Notes: generated by a model not told the origin, from the sequence alone. 64,000 nucleotides of DNA from Rhodopseudomonas palustris (GCF_007005445.1 NZ_CP041387.1:4417501-4481500), one strand, 5' to 3'; shown: positions 8,096 to 16,431, numbered from the stretch's first letter. Program-made: numbers and translations.

Positions 8096-8761
8096 ATGGG
8101 TGAGTTGATCGGATATGTCCGTGTTTCCAAAGCAGACGGATCGCAAGTCGTCGATCTGCAGCGCGATGCGTTGATGGCTGCGGGCATCAGTCCTGAAATG
8201 ATCTATCAGGATCACGTGTCTGGAAGCCGTGATGACCGTCCCGGCCTGGAGCATTGCCTGAAGGCATTGCGTTCCGGAGACACGCTCGTGATCTGGAAAC
8301 TCGACCGTCTCGGCCGCGATCTCCGACATCTGGTGACCACCGTCGATGATCTGGCTCGACGTGGTGTGGGTCTTCGCGTGCTGACAGGCCACGGCGCCAT
8401 CGACACGACGACGGCGCAGGGCAAATTGATGTTCGGCATTTTTGCCACGCTGGCCGAGTTCGAACGCGAGCTGATCCGGGAAAGGACTATTGCCGGATTG
8501 GCGTCGGCGCGTGCCCGTGGACGTGTTGGCGGACGGAAAGCGGCGATGACATGCGCGAAGGTCCGCCTCGCACAGGCCGCGATGGGCAAGCCTGAGACCA
8601 ACGTCGCCGATTTGTGCCGTGAGCTCGGTGTTTCCCGTCAGACGCTGTATCGCCATGTTGGTCCAGATGGATCGGTTCGCCCTGACGGCCAGAGGATCAT
8701 CCAGGCGATCCGCGGCACCGACACGACAGGCGACGTGCGAATTCGCCAAGCCGCATCGTAG
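8096..8761 (+). CDS. Serine recombinase (resolvase/invertase family)
   Basis: 221 residues, the usual length of small serine resolvases. The N-terminal catalytic domain begins GYVRVSK, with nucleophile Ser11. It has the arginine-rich GSRDDRPGL and KLDRLGRDLRHL motifs and the E-helix ATLAEFERELIRERT. A C-terminal helix-turn-helix (DLCRELGVSRQTLYRHV) follows. ATG 8096 is preferred over GTG 8078 because GGGGAGA precedes it by 7 bases. The last 65 bases overlap the convergent HUH-protein gene. It likely acts at the palindrome just upstream, for resolving multimers or inverting DNA. Confidence 0.92.
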   Translation: MGELIGYVRVSKADGSQVVDLQRDALMAAGISPEMIYQDHVSGSRDDRPGLEHCLKALRSGDTLVIWKLDRLGRDLRHLVTTVDDLARRGVGLRVLTGHGAIDTTTAQGKLMFGIFATLAEFERELIRERTIAGLASARARGRVGGRKAAMTCAKVRLAQAAMGKPETNVADLCRELGVSRQTLYRHVGPDGSVRPDGQRIIQAIRGTDTTGDVRIRQAAS

Positions 8762-9908
8762 AAACACGGAGCGCACGTGCTACGATCGCGGTTGCCGCTC
8801 TGACCAACTTTCTCGCGCCATCCCATTGTCCCCCGTCCTTGGCCCGTTCTGGCGCTTTGGCGGGGGCGTCCGTTTCCGGCACATCGATCGTCTCGGCGGC
8901 ATCGAAGATGGTGCCGTCTGCCGAGTCCTGAATTGTGGCGACAGTCGCTGAAGACGAGTCTACTCGACTTCTGGATTCCTCCTTAGCACCGTCCTCCGAC
9001 ATCCCCCGTCGTTCTTCAAACAACAGAGCGGAAATCTTGCTTCCGTTGATGGTGGCCTTCACCCTTGCAAGCAGACGGTCCCGCCACGCAGGCTGCGGAC
9101 GCGGGTCTGCGGTCTCCAACCTGTTCTTTTTGATGCGTTCACGCCGCTCGCGTTCGTGTTCGTCGATGGTTACGACGTCTTGGCGGGTCCATTTCCCAAA
9201 CAGGCGACCTTTTCGGACGAGACGCGCTTTCGATTGAGACAGGCGCCAGAGGTCCGACAGAGCCTCGTCGGGAAGTAGGACGGTTTCTTCGGGAGGGCAG
9301 ATGCCCCACAACATGTAAGTGGCGCACGCTGCTACTTTGCGAACAGGCTCCTGCGGAACGTGGGCTTTCGAGAAGGCGGTGAGAAGCCGCCGGCTGGCGG
9401 CTTCCCTGTGTTCGCGCGGGACACGGCAGATGAAATGGGCGTGGAGATCAAAACGACGGCTAACTGGATCGAACCTCGGATGGATGACCAAAAGGATCAA
9501 TTCGAACCGATTGCGGCGCCGCATCTCGCTGAAATGAATGTTGATGAGGCGATTGAACTCGACATTCGCTTCGACCAGACCACCGACGTCGGCTTTCGCC
9601 CCTGTCAGCCCGACTCCCCAGTACAGCAAATCGTCGTATCCAGATTCTTTCACGAACGCTTCGATATTGCGGACGGTCTCGATATCGCGAGGAAGCACTG
9701 ACTTCTTGAACAGCCGAGATGTGCGCAGCGGACGACCAAGCTCGACGATCTCGCCAGAATGGTCGTCGAGCCGGACGAGATATCGCTCACGATCCGACTG
9801 AAAGGGCTCGAAGCCAAGCCTCTGCAGCCGGCCAGCAATGGCCTTCGCCGCCTTTGTCGGCGACGGTTTCGGCGCGCTCAGACCTCCAGACATCGCGTTC
9901 AACTGCAT
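8697..9908 (-). CDS. HUH-motif protein, Rep-like (putative rolling-circle initiator)
   Basis: 403 residues. The core motif is FDLHAHFICRVP with His156 and His158 (HUH-type metal site), followed about 40 residues later by a tyrosine in ACATYMLWG that could be the nucleophile. This spacing resembles rolling-circle Rep proteins of small plasmids. The C-terminal ~120 residues are low-complexity and rich in Ala, Asp and Ser. It converges on the resolvase and overlaps it by 65 bp. In an integrated mobilizable element, such a protein could drive replication of the excised circle. Family assignment is tentative. Confidence 0.55.
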   Translation of the reverse strand: MQLNAMSGGLSAPKPSPTKAAKAIAGRLQRLGFEPFQSDRERYLVRLDDHSGEIVELGRPLRTSRLFKKSVLPRDIETVRNIEAFVKESGYDDLLYWGVGLTGAKADVGGLVEANVEFNRLINIHFSEMRRRNRFELILLVIHPRFDPVSRRFDLHAHFICRVPREHREAASRRLLTAFSKAHVPQEPVRKVAACATYMLWGICPPEETVLLPDEALSDLWRLSQSKARLVRKGRLFGKWTRQDVVTIDEHERERRERIKKNRLETADPRPQPAWRDRLLARVKATINGSKISALLFEERRGMSEDGAKEESRSRVDSSSATVATIQDSADGTIFDAAETIDVPETDAPAKAPERAKDGGQWDGARKLVRAATAIVARALRVSTMRLGEFARRLSCRCRGSPG

Positions 9909-10063
9909 CTCTCCATGGCACCCGTGCTAACGGCCGCATGGAAAATGCTCGGTCGAGAACTTGCGGGTGACAAGACGCGTGCTACATCCCCGCTGCCGAG
10001 ACAGGAGCCCCTCGAGCGTCATGCGGTCTCGAAACGACCCACCATAACCAATTTTCAACCCCT

Positions 10064-10095
10064 CAAAACGTAACTGAGAAGTCAGTTACGTTTTG
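10064..10095. promoter_or_regulatory. Perfect 14-bp inverted repeat abutting the methyltransferase start
   Basis: CAAAACGTAACTGA (10064-10077) and TCAGTTACGTTTTG (10082-10095) are exact reverse complements around a GAAG spacer. The right arm ends two bases before the ATG at 10098, leaving no room for a normal ribosome-binding site outside it. It is probably an operator (autoregulation of the methylase, or binding of a controller protein) or a start-sequestering RNA hairpin. Confidence 0.65.
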
Positions 10096-10097
10096 GA

Positions 10098-11459
10098 ATG
10101 GTTGAAGTGCGGACTGTTGAACTTTTTTGCGGTGCTGGCGGCATGTCCCTCGGTTTCAAACGTGCCGGTTTTGAGCTGGTTCAGGCATACGATTCCTGGG
10201 ACAAGGCGGTGGAGATCTATCGTCGAAACCTCGGCGGCAGTGTCTGGCAGGCGGACCTGAAGGATATCTTCCGGATCGGCCCGATGCTGGCGACGCTCGC
10301 GCCCGACATCCTGATAGGAGGCCCGCCGTGCCAGGATTTCTCTGCAGCCGGTGAGCGTGTCGAAGGGGAGCGGGCAGCGTTGACGAGGGCATTTGCAATG
10401 CTCGTCGCGATCGTCCGACCTCGATGGTTTGTCATGGAGAATGTCCCACTTGCCGCCCGTTCGCAGGCGTGGATAGACGCCCGCGCGATGCTAGTGAAAG
10501 CGGGGTACGGTCTGACCGAGGCAAAACTCGACGCCAGCTATTATGGTGTCCCGCAGCGCCGACGGCGTCTTTTCGTGATTGGTCGGCTTGGCGAACAGGA
10601 TGGCTTTCTCGAATCCGCATTGGCGGCTGCGCGATCGCCAAGGTCGATGACGATCAGGGATATGATTGGAGACGCGCTCGGCGATGCCTGCCATTTCCAA
10701 CCCTGCGTATCGGGAACCCGTGGAATCTGGACTACGGATGGCCCCGCACCGACGATCTGCCGTGATTCGAGACGGTCGATCCCGCCGAATTATCGACCGC
10801 ATCCAACCGATTCCGTACTGATCGAAGCGGGGGCATTCTACACGCGACCCTACTACGAGGGTCGAGGGGTGCGGACACTCGACGAGCCTGCGCCGGCCGT
10901 AATCCGGACAACGCGCGAACGTCCGCGTCCGCATTATCTCGCAAATCCTCATCCTGCCGATCCTGTGCCCGCTGCGACGGCTGCAGTTCTGACGCAAAAG
11001 CAGGTGTCGAGAATCCAGGGATTTCCCATCGAGTGGGACTGGTCTTCGGCAGGGTCACGAGACACCGATCAGATGATCGCGAACGCAGTGCCTGCTCCGC
11101 TCGCGGAGGCCATTGGCCGGGTTATCCTCGCGCGCGAGGCGGGAGACACGATTCCTGAAATACAGGGGCAGTTCGGGCAATGGCTCCGCCAGCAGCATGG
11201 TTTCTCAAAGGCCGTCGTCCGGAACGCGAAGACGAGACTCAATCGTGCCCGTCGCTTGCTCGACGGAAGAACTTTTGCGAATGCTTCAATAGAAATTGCA
11301 ATGTTGGAAGCAACTGAAGGGTTCTTATGTCTTCCGACAGGAACGAGATCTGATCTGAGGAAAGCACTGCATCTGTATCGAGAGTGGCAATCGTATGCCA
11401 AGGAGCGGCAGGCAAAACGGCGCGCGGCCGATTTGGATATTGAGGCAATCGCCGCGTAG
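10098..11459 (+). CDS. DNA (cytosine-5)-methyltransferase
   Basis: 453 residues. It transfers a methyl group from S-adenosylmethionine to C5 of cytosine in a DNA target. Motif I FCGAGGMSLGF (10-20), motif IV GGPPCQDFS with catalytic Cys78, motif VI ENV (Glu114), motif VIII QRRRRLFVIG (~153) and motif IX/X (RIQGFPIEW ... MIANAVPAPLAEAIG, ~305-345) are all present. The target-recognition domain lies at about 180-290. A ~110-residue C-terminal extension rich in Arg, Lys and Ala follows motif X and is unusual. No restriction endonuclease is visible beside it. It is preceded by a perfect inverted repeat and reads toward the integrase. Confidence 0.95.
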   Translation: MVEVRTVELFCGAGGMSLGFKRAGFELVQAYDSWDKAVEIYRRNLGGSVWQADLKDIFRIGPMLATLAPDILIGGPPCQDFSAAGERVEGERAALTRAFAMLVAIVRPRWFVMENVPLAARSQAWIDARAMLVKAGYGLTEAKLDASYYGVPQRRRRLFVIGRLGEQDGFLESALAAARSPRSMTIRDMIGDALGDACHFQPCVSGTRGIWTTDGPAPTICRDSRRSIPPNYRPHPTDSVLIEAGAFYTRPYYEGRGVRTLDEPAPAVIRTTRERPRPHYLANPHPADPVPAATAAVLTQKQVSRIQGFPIEWDWSSAGSRDTDQMIANAVPAPLAEAIGRVILAREAGDTIPEIQGQFGQWLRQQHGFSKAVVRNAKTRLNRARRLLDGRTFANASIEIAMLEATEGFLCLPTGTRSDLRKALHLYREWQSYAKERQAKRRAADLDIEAIAA

Positions 11460-11497
11460 GCCAACGTAGCTGCAATGGAGGGAGCGTTTCCGACATT

Positions 11498-13150
11498 TCA
11501 CATCGACGACGCCACCATATTCCTTCGAGCAGGTTTACGTTCCCCTGCGGGGGTGACGATCGCTGGAGCCTTCGGCTTTTTGGTCAACCAGTGCCCTGGA
11601 TTCTTCCCTGCCCCGATATCTATCACTGGAATTTTCGATATCTCGCGATACTGCGACTGAGGTTTTCTTTCTCCGTACTTCCTTCCAACGGTGGCCGGCG
11701 CATGACCTAGAACATAGTCGAGGATCGATTCTCTCATATCGACTTCCTCCGCGATGGTGCGGAAACGATGCCGCCATGCGTGATTCGGGCTGATGTTTTT
11801 GTCCTTGATCCCAACTTCCTGACGGACCCATGCCGCGATCCGCTCGCCCACCTTCCGAAAAGTTGGGTTCTGATCTGATCCCTTACGCGGGGATTTCTTC
11901 GCACAGAACAAGGGCCCCGAGGATTTCAGTACAAAATCAACGAAGCCTTGGCGGACTAGCTCAGGATGGATTGCGATTTCGCGCTCGCCGCCTCCCTTAA
12001 CAGTGCCAGCGTCTGGCGTTATTCGCAGCATCCAAACGCCGTCAACTTTGCGGACGTCCTGCTTGCGAAGCTGAGCCATTTCACCGACTCTGGCACCGGT
12101 ATACGCACACAGCGACGGAATCCATCGCCGCGCGGCGCGGTGCTCAGCTCCTGCTCGATCAGACATGGGGATCAACGATGCACGCAAGATCAGCGTGGCT
12201 TCGCCTTCCGTGTACCCTCTCTTACCTGTTTCTTTCGGGACTTTGACCTTGATCCGCAATGCTGGATTCTCATCCAGTATGCCATTGCTGATAGCCCACT
12301 CGCACACGGCTTTAATAGAGGCGATATACGTCTCCCTGACCGATTTCATCGCTATGCCACGGGCGACCTGGCGATCCTTCCAAGCGATGCACCATGTACG
12401 CGTCAAATTCCGGATATCTGGCACCTCATCAGCGATCTTCGCCATGATGGGCCGCCACTTCTTGATTGTACCCGCGCCTAGGTTAGCTTCGCTCGCATAT
12501 CTGTCGAAAACCTTGAGCAGATGAAAGTCGCCGGCTGGCGCTACTGACGCCGTTTGGATTTCCAAAGGAGGAAATCGACCTTCGTTCGGATCGGGGCGAT
12601 AGTCGCCATCACGCATGCGATGGAGCTGCTCGCGGGCCTGCAGGACGGCCTTATCCACGGCCTTTCCAACCAGCTCCCGACTTTCGAGTGTCAGGATATA
12701 GCCGTGGGCGGATAACCATCCCTCGATGCGCTTGGCATTGCGCGAGGTCCGCAACTTCTCGATGAGAGCCGCGGTCGCCTTCTGGTCTTTGCCTGCGAAA
12801 GCCATCTTTGCCTTCCCGTGGAAAGCTTGGTCGATGAGAAGCGGGCCGATGCTCGCATTCTGCGGATCATCGTGGTGCTCATCCATCAGCGATCGATAGA
12901 TTTCACCTGCGATAGCTTCGGCCTGCCGATGAGACAGAGATTGCGTTCCCTGACGGAGCCGATGCCATCGTTCCTCGACCTCTGCCGACACTCGCGCATG
13001 GGCGATCTTGGCCTCCGCGGGATCGCGGGTTCTCAGCGAGATCTTCTCTTCCAGTTTGCCGACGAGTGATCGGAGCGCTTTCGGAACGCGCTTTCGATAC
13101 CAGTAGATGCCAGAGGAATGACGAATTGGACGCGACATGCGAAGGACCAT
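11498..13150 (-). CDS. Tyrosine integrase of the element
   Basis: 550 codons from ATG 13150 (546 from ATG 13138; neither has a clear SD). Catalytic residues: Arg354 in TGARVGEM, HAWR with His457 and Arg460, His483 in VLGHA and Tyr492 in GRKYGE. The N-terminal ~220 residues carry the extended arm- and core-binding region seen in alphaproteobacterial island integrases of the DUF6538-like type (GIYWYRKRVPKALR). It sits 86 bp from the 3' end of the tRNA-Ser gene, the expected position for an integrase that uses the tRNA 3' end as attB. It would integrate and excise the element. Confidence 0.93.
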   Translation of the reverse strand: MVLRMSRPIRHSSGIYWYRKRVPKALRSLVGKLEEKISLRTRDPAEAKIAHARVSAEVEERWHRLRQGTQSLSHRQAEAIAGEIYRSLMDEHHDDPQNASIGPLLIDQAFHGKAKMAFAGKDQKATAALIEKLRTSRNAKRIEGWLSAHGYILTLESRELVGKAVDKAVLQAREQLHRMRDGDYRPDPNEGRFPPLEIQTASVAPAGDFHLLKVFDRYASEANLGAGTIKKWRPIMAKIADEVPDIRNLTRTWCIAWKDRQVARGIAMKSVRETYIASIKAVCEWAISNGILDENPALRIKVKVPKETGKRGYTEGEATLILRASLIPMSDRAGAEHRAARRWIPSLCAYTGARVGEMAQLRKQDVRKVDGVWMLRITPDAGTVKGGGEREIAIHPELVRQGFVDFVLKSSGPLFCAKKSPRKGSDQNPTFRKVGERIAAWVRQEVGIKDKNISPNHAWRHRFRTIAEEVDMRESILDYVLGHAPATVGRKYGERKPQSQYREISKIPVIDIGAGKNPGHWLTKKPKAPAIVTPAGERKPARRNMVASSM

Positions 13151-13235
13151 ATGTACCGCCGTTGTGTACCAATCGGCGATTTAAAAGTCCTTACAGCTCA
13201 ATGATTTGAGCAGTTTCAATAGCTTATAAGGGCGA

Positions 13236-13262
13236 TGGCGGAGAGGGAGGGATTCGAACCCC
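13236..13262 (-). other. Probable attachment site (attR/attL) at the tRNA-Ser 3' end
   Basis: Island integrases of this type usually recombine within the T arm and acceptor 3' end of a tRNA. The integrase lies directly beyond this end and all mobile genes lie on that side. The matching direct repeat should be left of position 1 and cannot be seen here, so the exact core is not defined. Confidence 0.55.
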
Positions 13263-13325
13263 CGATAGGCTTGCACCTATGCCGCATTTCGAGTGCGGTG
13301 CATTCAACCACTCTGCCACCTCTCC
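13236..13325 (-). tRNA. tRNA-Ser (anticodon CGA)
   Basis: The minus strand folds into a class II tRNA: acceptor stem GGAGAGG/CCTCTCC (13319-13325 with 13240-13246), anticodon stem CCGCA/TGCGG with loop CTCGAAA (anticodon CGA at 13289-13291), a long variable arm, a T arm with GGTTCGAATCC, and an encoded CCA (13236-13238). It reads UCG codons. Its 3' end faces the integrase, so it is the probable attachment site of the element. Confidence 0.96.
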
Positions 13326-13480
13326 TTGGTGCCAAAGCGGGCGATTCACGCCCGGTGGTTGGGGCGTGTTCTAGGCGAGGAGCGGCGGATAGACAAGGCG
13401 GGGTGCGGCGGATTTCTCTCCGGAATCGACCGGAGAACGCCAGATCGCCGCCCCCGCGCGGCGCCGGGAGCCGCGGGAGA

Positions 13481-14626
13481 TCAGGCCTTCTCCTTGCTAT
13501 CCTTGTCTTTTTTGCCCTTGTCCTTGTCTTTCTCCTTGTCCTTCTCGCGTTCCTTCTTCGCCTTGTCCTTGTCGCGGCGGTTGGTGAAGCGGGCGTTGCC
13601 GAGGCCGGTGCCGATCGTGAGCACGCCCCAGCGCTCGAATTCCTGCATGAACGGCACTTCGCTGAGGCCCTGGGCAACGCCGTCATTGTGCATCAGGATC
13701 GCGGTGTCGTGCTTGCCGATCATCGGGATGCCTTCGAGCAGGCTGCGCGGCAGGTGGAACTTGCTGCTCTCCCAATTGCCGGGCAGGTTCTGGGCGCCCT
13801 TTTCGATGCTGCCGTCGGCGTTGATCACGCCCGGACAGGAAATGCCGATGAACGGCGCCAGCTTGAAGCCTTCGTCTTCGGCCTGCGCGATCAGATCCTT
13901 CAGCATCCGCGTCAGCCGCTTCACCGCGCCCTCACGGGTCGGCTCGTCCTCGGCGTGGCGCCACAGGTCGGACTTCCAGACCGAGGCTTTCGACAGGTCC
14001 GGCGCCTTCTTCCAGGCGGTCTCGACCACGCCGCAGCGGATGTTGGAGCCGCCGATATCGACCGCCAGGATGCTGTCGTGCGCCTCGAAGATCCACGACG
14101 GCGCCAGATGCAGGCAGCCGATCAGCCCGGCCTCGTCGGGATGAAACCGGATCGGCACCAGATCGACCGCGTGGCCCTCCGCCTTCAGCAGAATGTCGGT
14201 GCGGGCGATCGCCAATTCGCCGACCCGGCTCTGGCGGAAGCCGCCACCGACCACGATACACTCGGTGTCGGCCCAGGCCTTGGTGCGCAGGAAGCGCTTG
14301 GTGACATAGGCAAGCTCCTGGGCGAAATCCTCGATCGCGCTGTGCACCACCGCCGCGGCGGCGACGTCGTCGCTGGTCAGAGCCTCGTCGAGCGCGCCTT
14401 TGGCGATCTTCTTGGTGTCCCGCCGACCAAAAGGATCGTCGCCCGCCTCGCGCAGCGGCTTGCGCCAATCGTCGAGCAGGCGCTGGAATGCGCCCCGGCA
14501 CGCGCGGTCGCCGAGAAACCCGTCGTCGTCCTTGATCTCGATATTGTAGCTGTCGATCTCGACCGAAGGCAGGCGCGTCGCGCCATGCCCGGCGATGCCG
14601 GCATTGGTGGCGGTATCCTCAGCCAT
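13481..14626 (-). CDS. ROK-family sugar kinase-like protein, apparently circularly permuted
   Basis: 381 residues from ATG 14626; the longer frame upstream lacks support. The phosphate-1 motif ILAVDIGGSN lies at ~186-195 instead of the N-terminus, followed by GISCPGVINADGSI, a HNDG substrate motif and LTIGTGLGNA. The N-terminal ~185 residues contain what is normally the C-terminal end of ROK kinases: an IVVGGGF adenosine-type motif (~124-130) and DEAGLIGCLHLAP (~164-176). It then ends in a ~30-residue tail of almost only Lys, Asp and Glu. Sugar kinase activity and substrate are unproven. Gene neighbours (tRNA-Ser, rplU) give no pathway hint. Confidence 0.75.
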   Translation of the reverse strand: MAEDTATNAGIAGHGATRLPSVEIDSYNIEIKDDDGFLGDRACRGAFQRLLDDWRKPLREAGDDPFGRRDTKKIAKGALDEALTSDDVAAAAVVHSAIEDFAQELAYVTKRFLRTKAWADTECIVVGGGFRQSRVGELAIARTDILLKAEGHAVDLVPIRFHPDEAGLIGCLHLAPSWIFEAHDSILAVDIGGSNIRCGVVETAWKKAPDLSKASVWKSDLWRHAEDEPTREGAVKRLTRMLKDLIAQAEDEGFKLAPFIGISCPGVINADGSIEKGAQNLPGNWESSKFHLPRSLLEGIPMIGKHDTAILMHNDGVAQGLSEVPFMQEFERWGVLTIGTGLGNARFTNRRDKDKAKKEREKDKEKDKDKGKKDKDSKEKA

Positions 14627-14955
14627 CTGGAGCCCCCCGTTCGAACCGATCGACAACGATCCCGGAACCGGTTGGTTGCATGCCCGCTCCGGCTCCGCCT
14701 GCCGGGCCGTCCGCCGCCGGCAGATTCGCGGCCGCGCCGCCTTGACGGCAGTGACCCGGCGGGTATAAGTCACGCACCGGCGCGGGCAGGTCTCGCGCCG
14801 GATTGTTTTTGTGCGGCCAGAGGCGTGTTTTCGCCCGGCTCAAGTCCGTCCGCACCGAAGCCGCGGCGCTTTCGTCGTCGCACCCCGTCATCGACTGACC
14901 AAAAAGCCGGCCCGGGTTCACCCGAGGCCGGGTTCGAACACGAAGGAACAAAAAG
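14627..14955 (+). promoter_or_regulatory. rplU leader with candidate sigma70 promoter
   Basis: No gene fits this 329-bp gap. TTGACG (14742-14747), a 16-bp spacer and TATAAG (14764-14769) form a good housekeeping promoter pointing to rplU. The transcript would have a leader of roughly 180 bases, long enough for autoregulation by a ribosomal protein, which is inferred only. Confidence 0.55.
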
Positions 14956-15336
14956 ATGTTCGCAGTCATCAAAACCGGCGGCCGGCAGTACCGTGTCGTT
15001 CCGGAAGATGTGCTCGAAGTAGGCAAGCTCGACGGCGACGTCGGCACCATCATCCAGCTCGGCGAAGTGCTGGTGCTGGGCGGCGACACCCCGGTTCTCG
15101 GCGCGCCCACCGTGGCCGGCGCCACCGTGGCGGCCGAAGTGCTGGACCACAAGCGCGGTCCGAAGGTGATCGCGTTCAAGAAGCGCCGCCGCAAGCACTC
15201 CAAGCGCAAGCGCGGCTATCGCGATGAAATCACCGTGCTGCGGATCACCGAGATCCTCGCCGACGGCAAGCAGCCTTCGGTCGGTCCCCGCCCCAAGCGC
15301 GCCAAGGCGGCCCCGGCTGCGGAAGCTGCCGAGTAA
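14956..15336 (+). CDS. rplU: 50S ribosomal protein L21
   Basis: 126 residues. L21 is a large-subunit protein that binds 23S rRNA. The N-terminal MFAVIKTGGRQYRV and the conserved KKRRRKHSKRKRGYR segment (~75-90) are diagnostic. A short Ala/Pro/Lys-rich C-terminal extension is typical of alphaproteobacteria. Followed after 87 bp by rpmA, the conserved L21-L27 pair; a shared promoter lies upstream. Confidence 0.98.
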   Translation: MFAVIKTGGRQYRVVPEDVLEVGKLDGDVGTIIQLGEVLVLGGDTPVLGAPTVAGATVAAEVLDHKRGPKVIAFKKRRRKHSKRKRGYRDEITVLRITEILADGKQPSVGPRPKRAKAAPAAEAAE

Positions 15337-15423
15337 GTCGGCGCGCAGCAGGCGTGACAAAAAAGCGGGATGATTCCGTAACGGGATTCATCTAAAAGGC
15401 ATTTCGGATTTTGGAGACGAGCC

Positions 15424-15696
15424 ATGGCTCATAAAAAAGCGGGCGGTTCCTCGCGCAACGGACGTGATTCCGCAGGCAAGCGTCTTGGCATCAAGGCGTT
15501 CGGCGGCGAGCGCGTGATTCCCGGCAACATCATTGCGCGTCAGCGCGGCACCCAGTGGCATCCCGGCCTCAACGTCGGCATGGGCACTGATCATACCTTG
15601 TTCGCCAAGGTGGAAGGCCACGTCGAATTCCGCGCCAAAGCCAACGGCCGCACCTACGTATCGGTACTCCCGATTGCGATGCAGGCGGCCGAATAG
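15424..15696 (+). CDS. rpmA: 50S ribosomal protein L27
   Basis: 90 residues. L27 lies near the peptidyl transferase centre of the large subunit. It begins [16 protein letters not shown] and carries the conserved LGIKAFGGE and [13 protein letters not shown] stretches. GGAGA precedes the ATG by a few bases. Second gene of the rplU-rpmA pair; a strong hairpin terminator follows. Confidence 0.98.
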   Translation: MAHKKAGGSSRNGRDSAGKRLGIKAFGGERVIPGNIIARQRGTQWHPGLNVGMGTDHTLFAKVEGHVEFRAKANGRTYVSVLPIAMQAAE

Positions 15697-15762
15697 ACGG
15701 TGGACCGAAAATATGTGTCCGCCGGGTCCTGTCAAACCGGCGGAGCACACCTAAGGGCTCCA

Positions 15763-15793
15763 GGGGAGGCGGGATAACCGGCCTCCCCTTTTT
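15763..15793 (+). terminator. Intrinsic terminator after rpmA
   Basis: GGGGAGGC (15763-15770) pairs perfectly with GCCTCCCC (15781-15788) and is followed by a T-run. It closes the rplU-rpmA transcript. Confidence 0.85.
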
Positions 15794-15831
15794 CTTTGCG
15801 TAGTTCTACGGCGCATCTTCAGGAGCCCGCC

Positions 15832-16431
15832 ATGTTGCAGGAGATCCCGACCACCACGCCCTCGTTGCGCGAGGCGAGACCTTGCGTCCTCGAGACCGAG
15901 CGGCTGACGCTGCGCAAACCGGTGCTCGCGGACGTTCAGGCCATCGCTTCGCTCGCCAATGATCGCCGTGTCGTCGAGATGACCCGGCGGATGCCGTTCC
16001 CGTACACCCGCGACGACGCCGCGCGCTTCGTCACCGCGCTGCCCAAGGGCAACGACAGCGTGTTCCTGATCGAGGCCGAAGACCTGGAGCCGATCGGCCT
16101 GGTCGGCGTCGACTGGAGCGACCGCGATGCGCCGGAGCTCGGCTATTGGCTCGGCGTGCAGCATTGGGGCAACGGCTACGCCACTGAAGCTGCACGAGCG
16201 GTGATCGACTTCACGTTCGAAGTGCACGGCGCCAGGCAGATGATCTCCGGTGCCCGCGTCATCAATCCGGCGTCGCGCAACGTGCTGGAGAAGTGCGGCT
16301 TTCAATGGACCGGTGTCGAGCTGCACCGCTTCGACGCGATCGCGTCATCGAGCCCCGTCGACTGCTTCCGCCTGACCCGCGGGGTGTGGTCGTCGCTGAA
16401 GAAGTGGGGCACGACCAAGCGGCGGTGCTGA
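15832..16431 (+). CDS. GNAT-family N-acetyltransferase (RimJ/RimL-like)
   Basis: 199 residues from ATG 15832, which has AGGAG 7 bases ahead; an in-frame TTG further upstream lacks an SD. It opens with LETERLTLRKPVLAD, typical of RimJ/RimL-type acetyltransferases, and has PELGYWLGVQHWGNGYATEAARAV, containing the acetyl-CoA pyrophosphate loop, at about 100-125. A late VLEKCGFQWTG motif is also present. Target could be a protein N-terminus or a small molecule. In this genus such a gene commonly lies between rpmA and obg. Confidence 0.9.
   Translation: MLQEIPTTTPSLREARPCVLETERLTLRKPVLADVQAIASLANDRRVVEMTRRMPFPYTRDDAARFVTALPKGNDSVFLIEAEDLEPIGLVGVDWSDRDAPELGYWLGVQHWGNGYATEAARAVIDFTFEVHGARQMISGARVINPASRNVLEKCGFQWTGVELHRFDAIASSSPVDCFRLTRGVWSSLKKWGTTKRRC

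Noticed and set aside
13235..15022. 595-codon plus-strand frame across the tRNA, ROK-like gene and rplU start
   Set aside because: It runs through a tRNA gene and the opposite strand of a real gene; not plausible.
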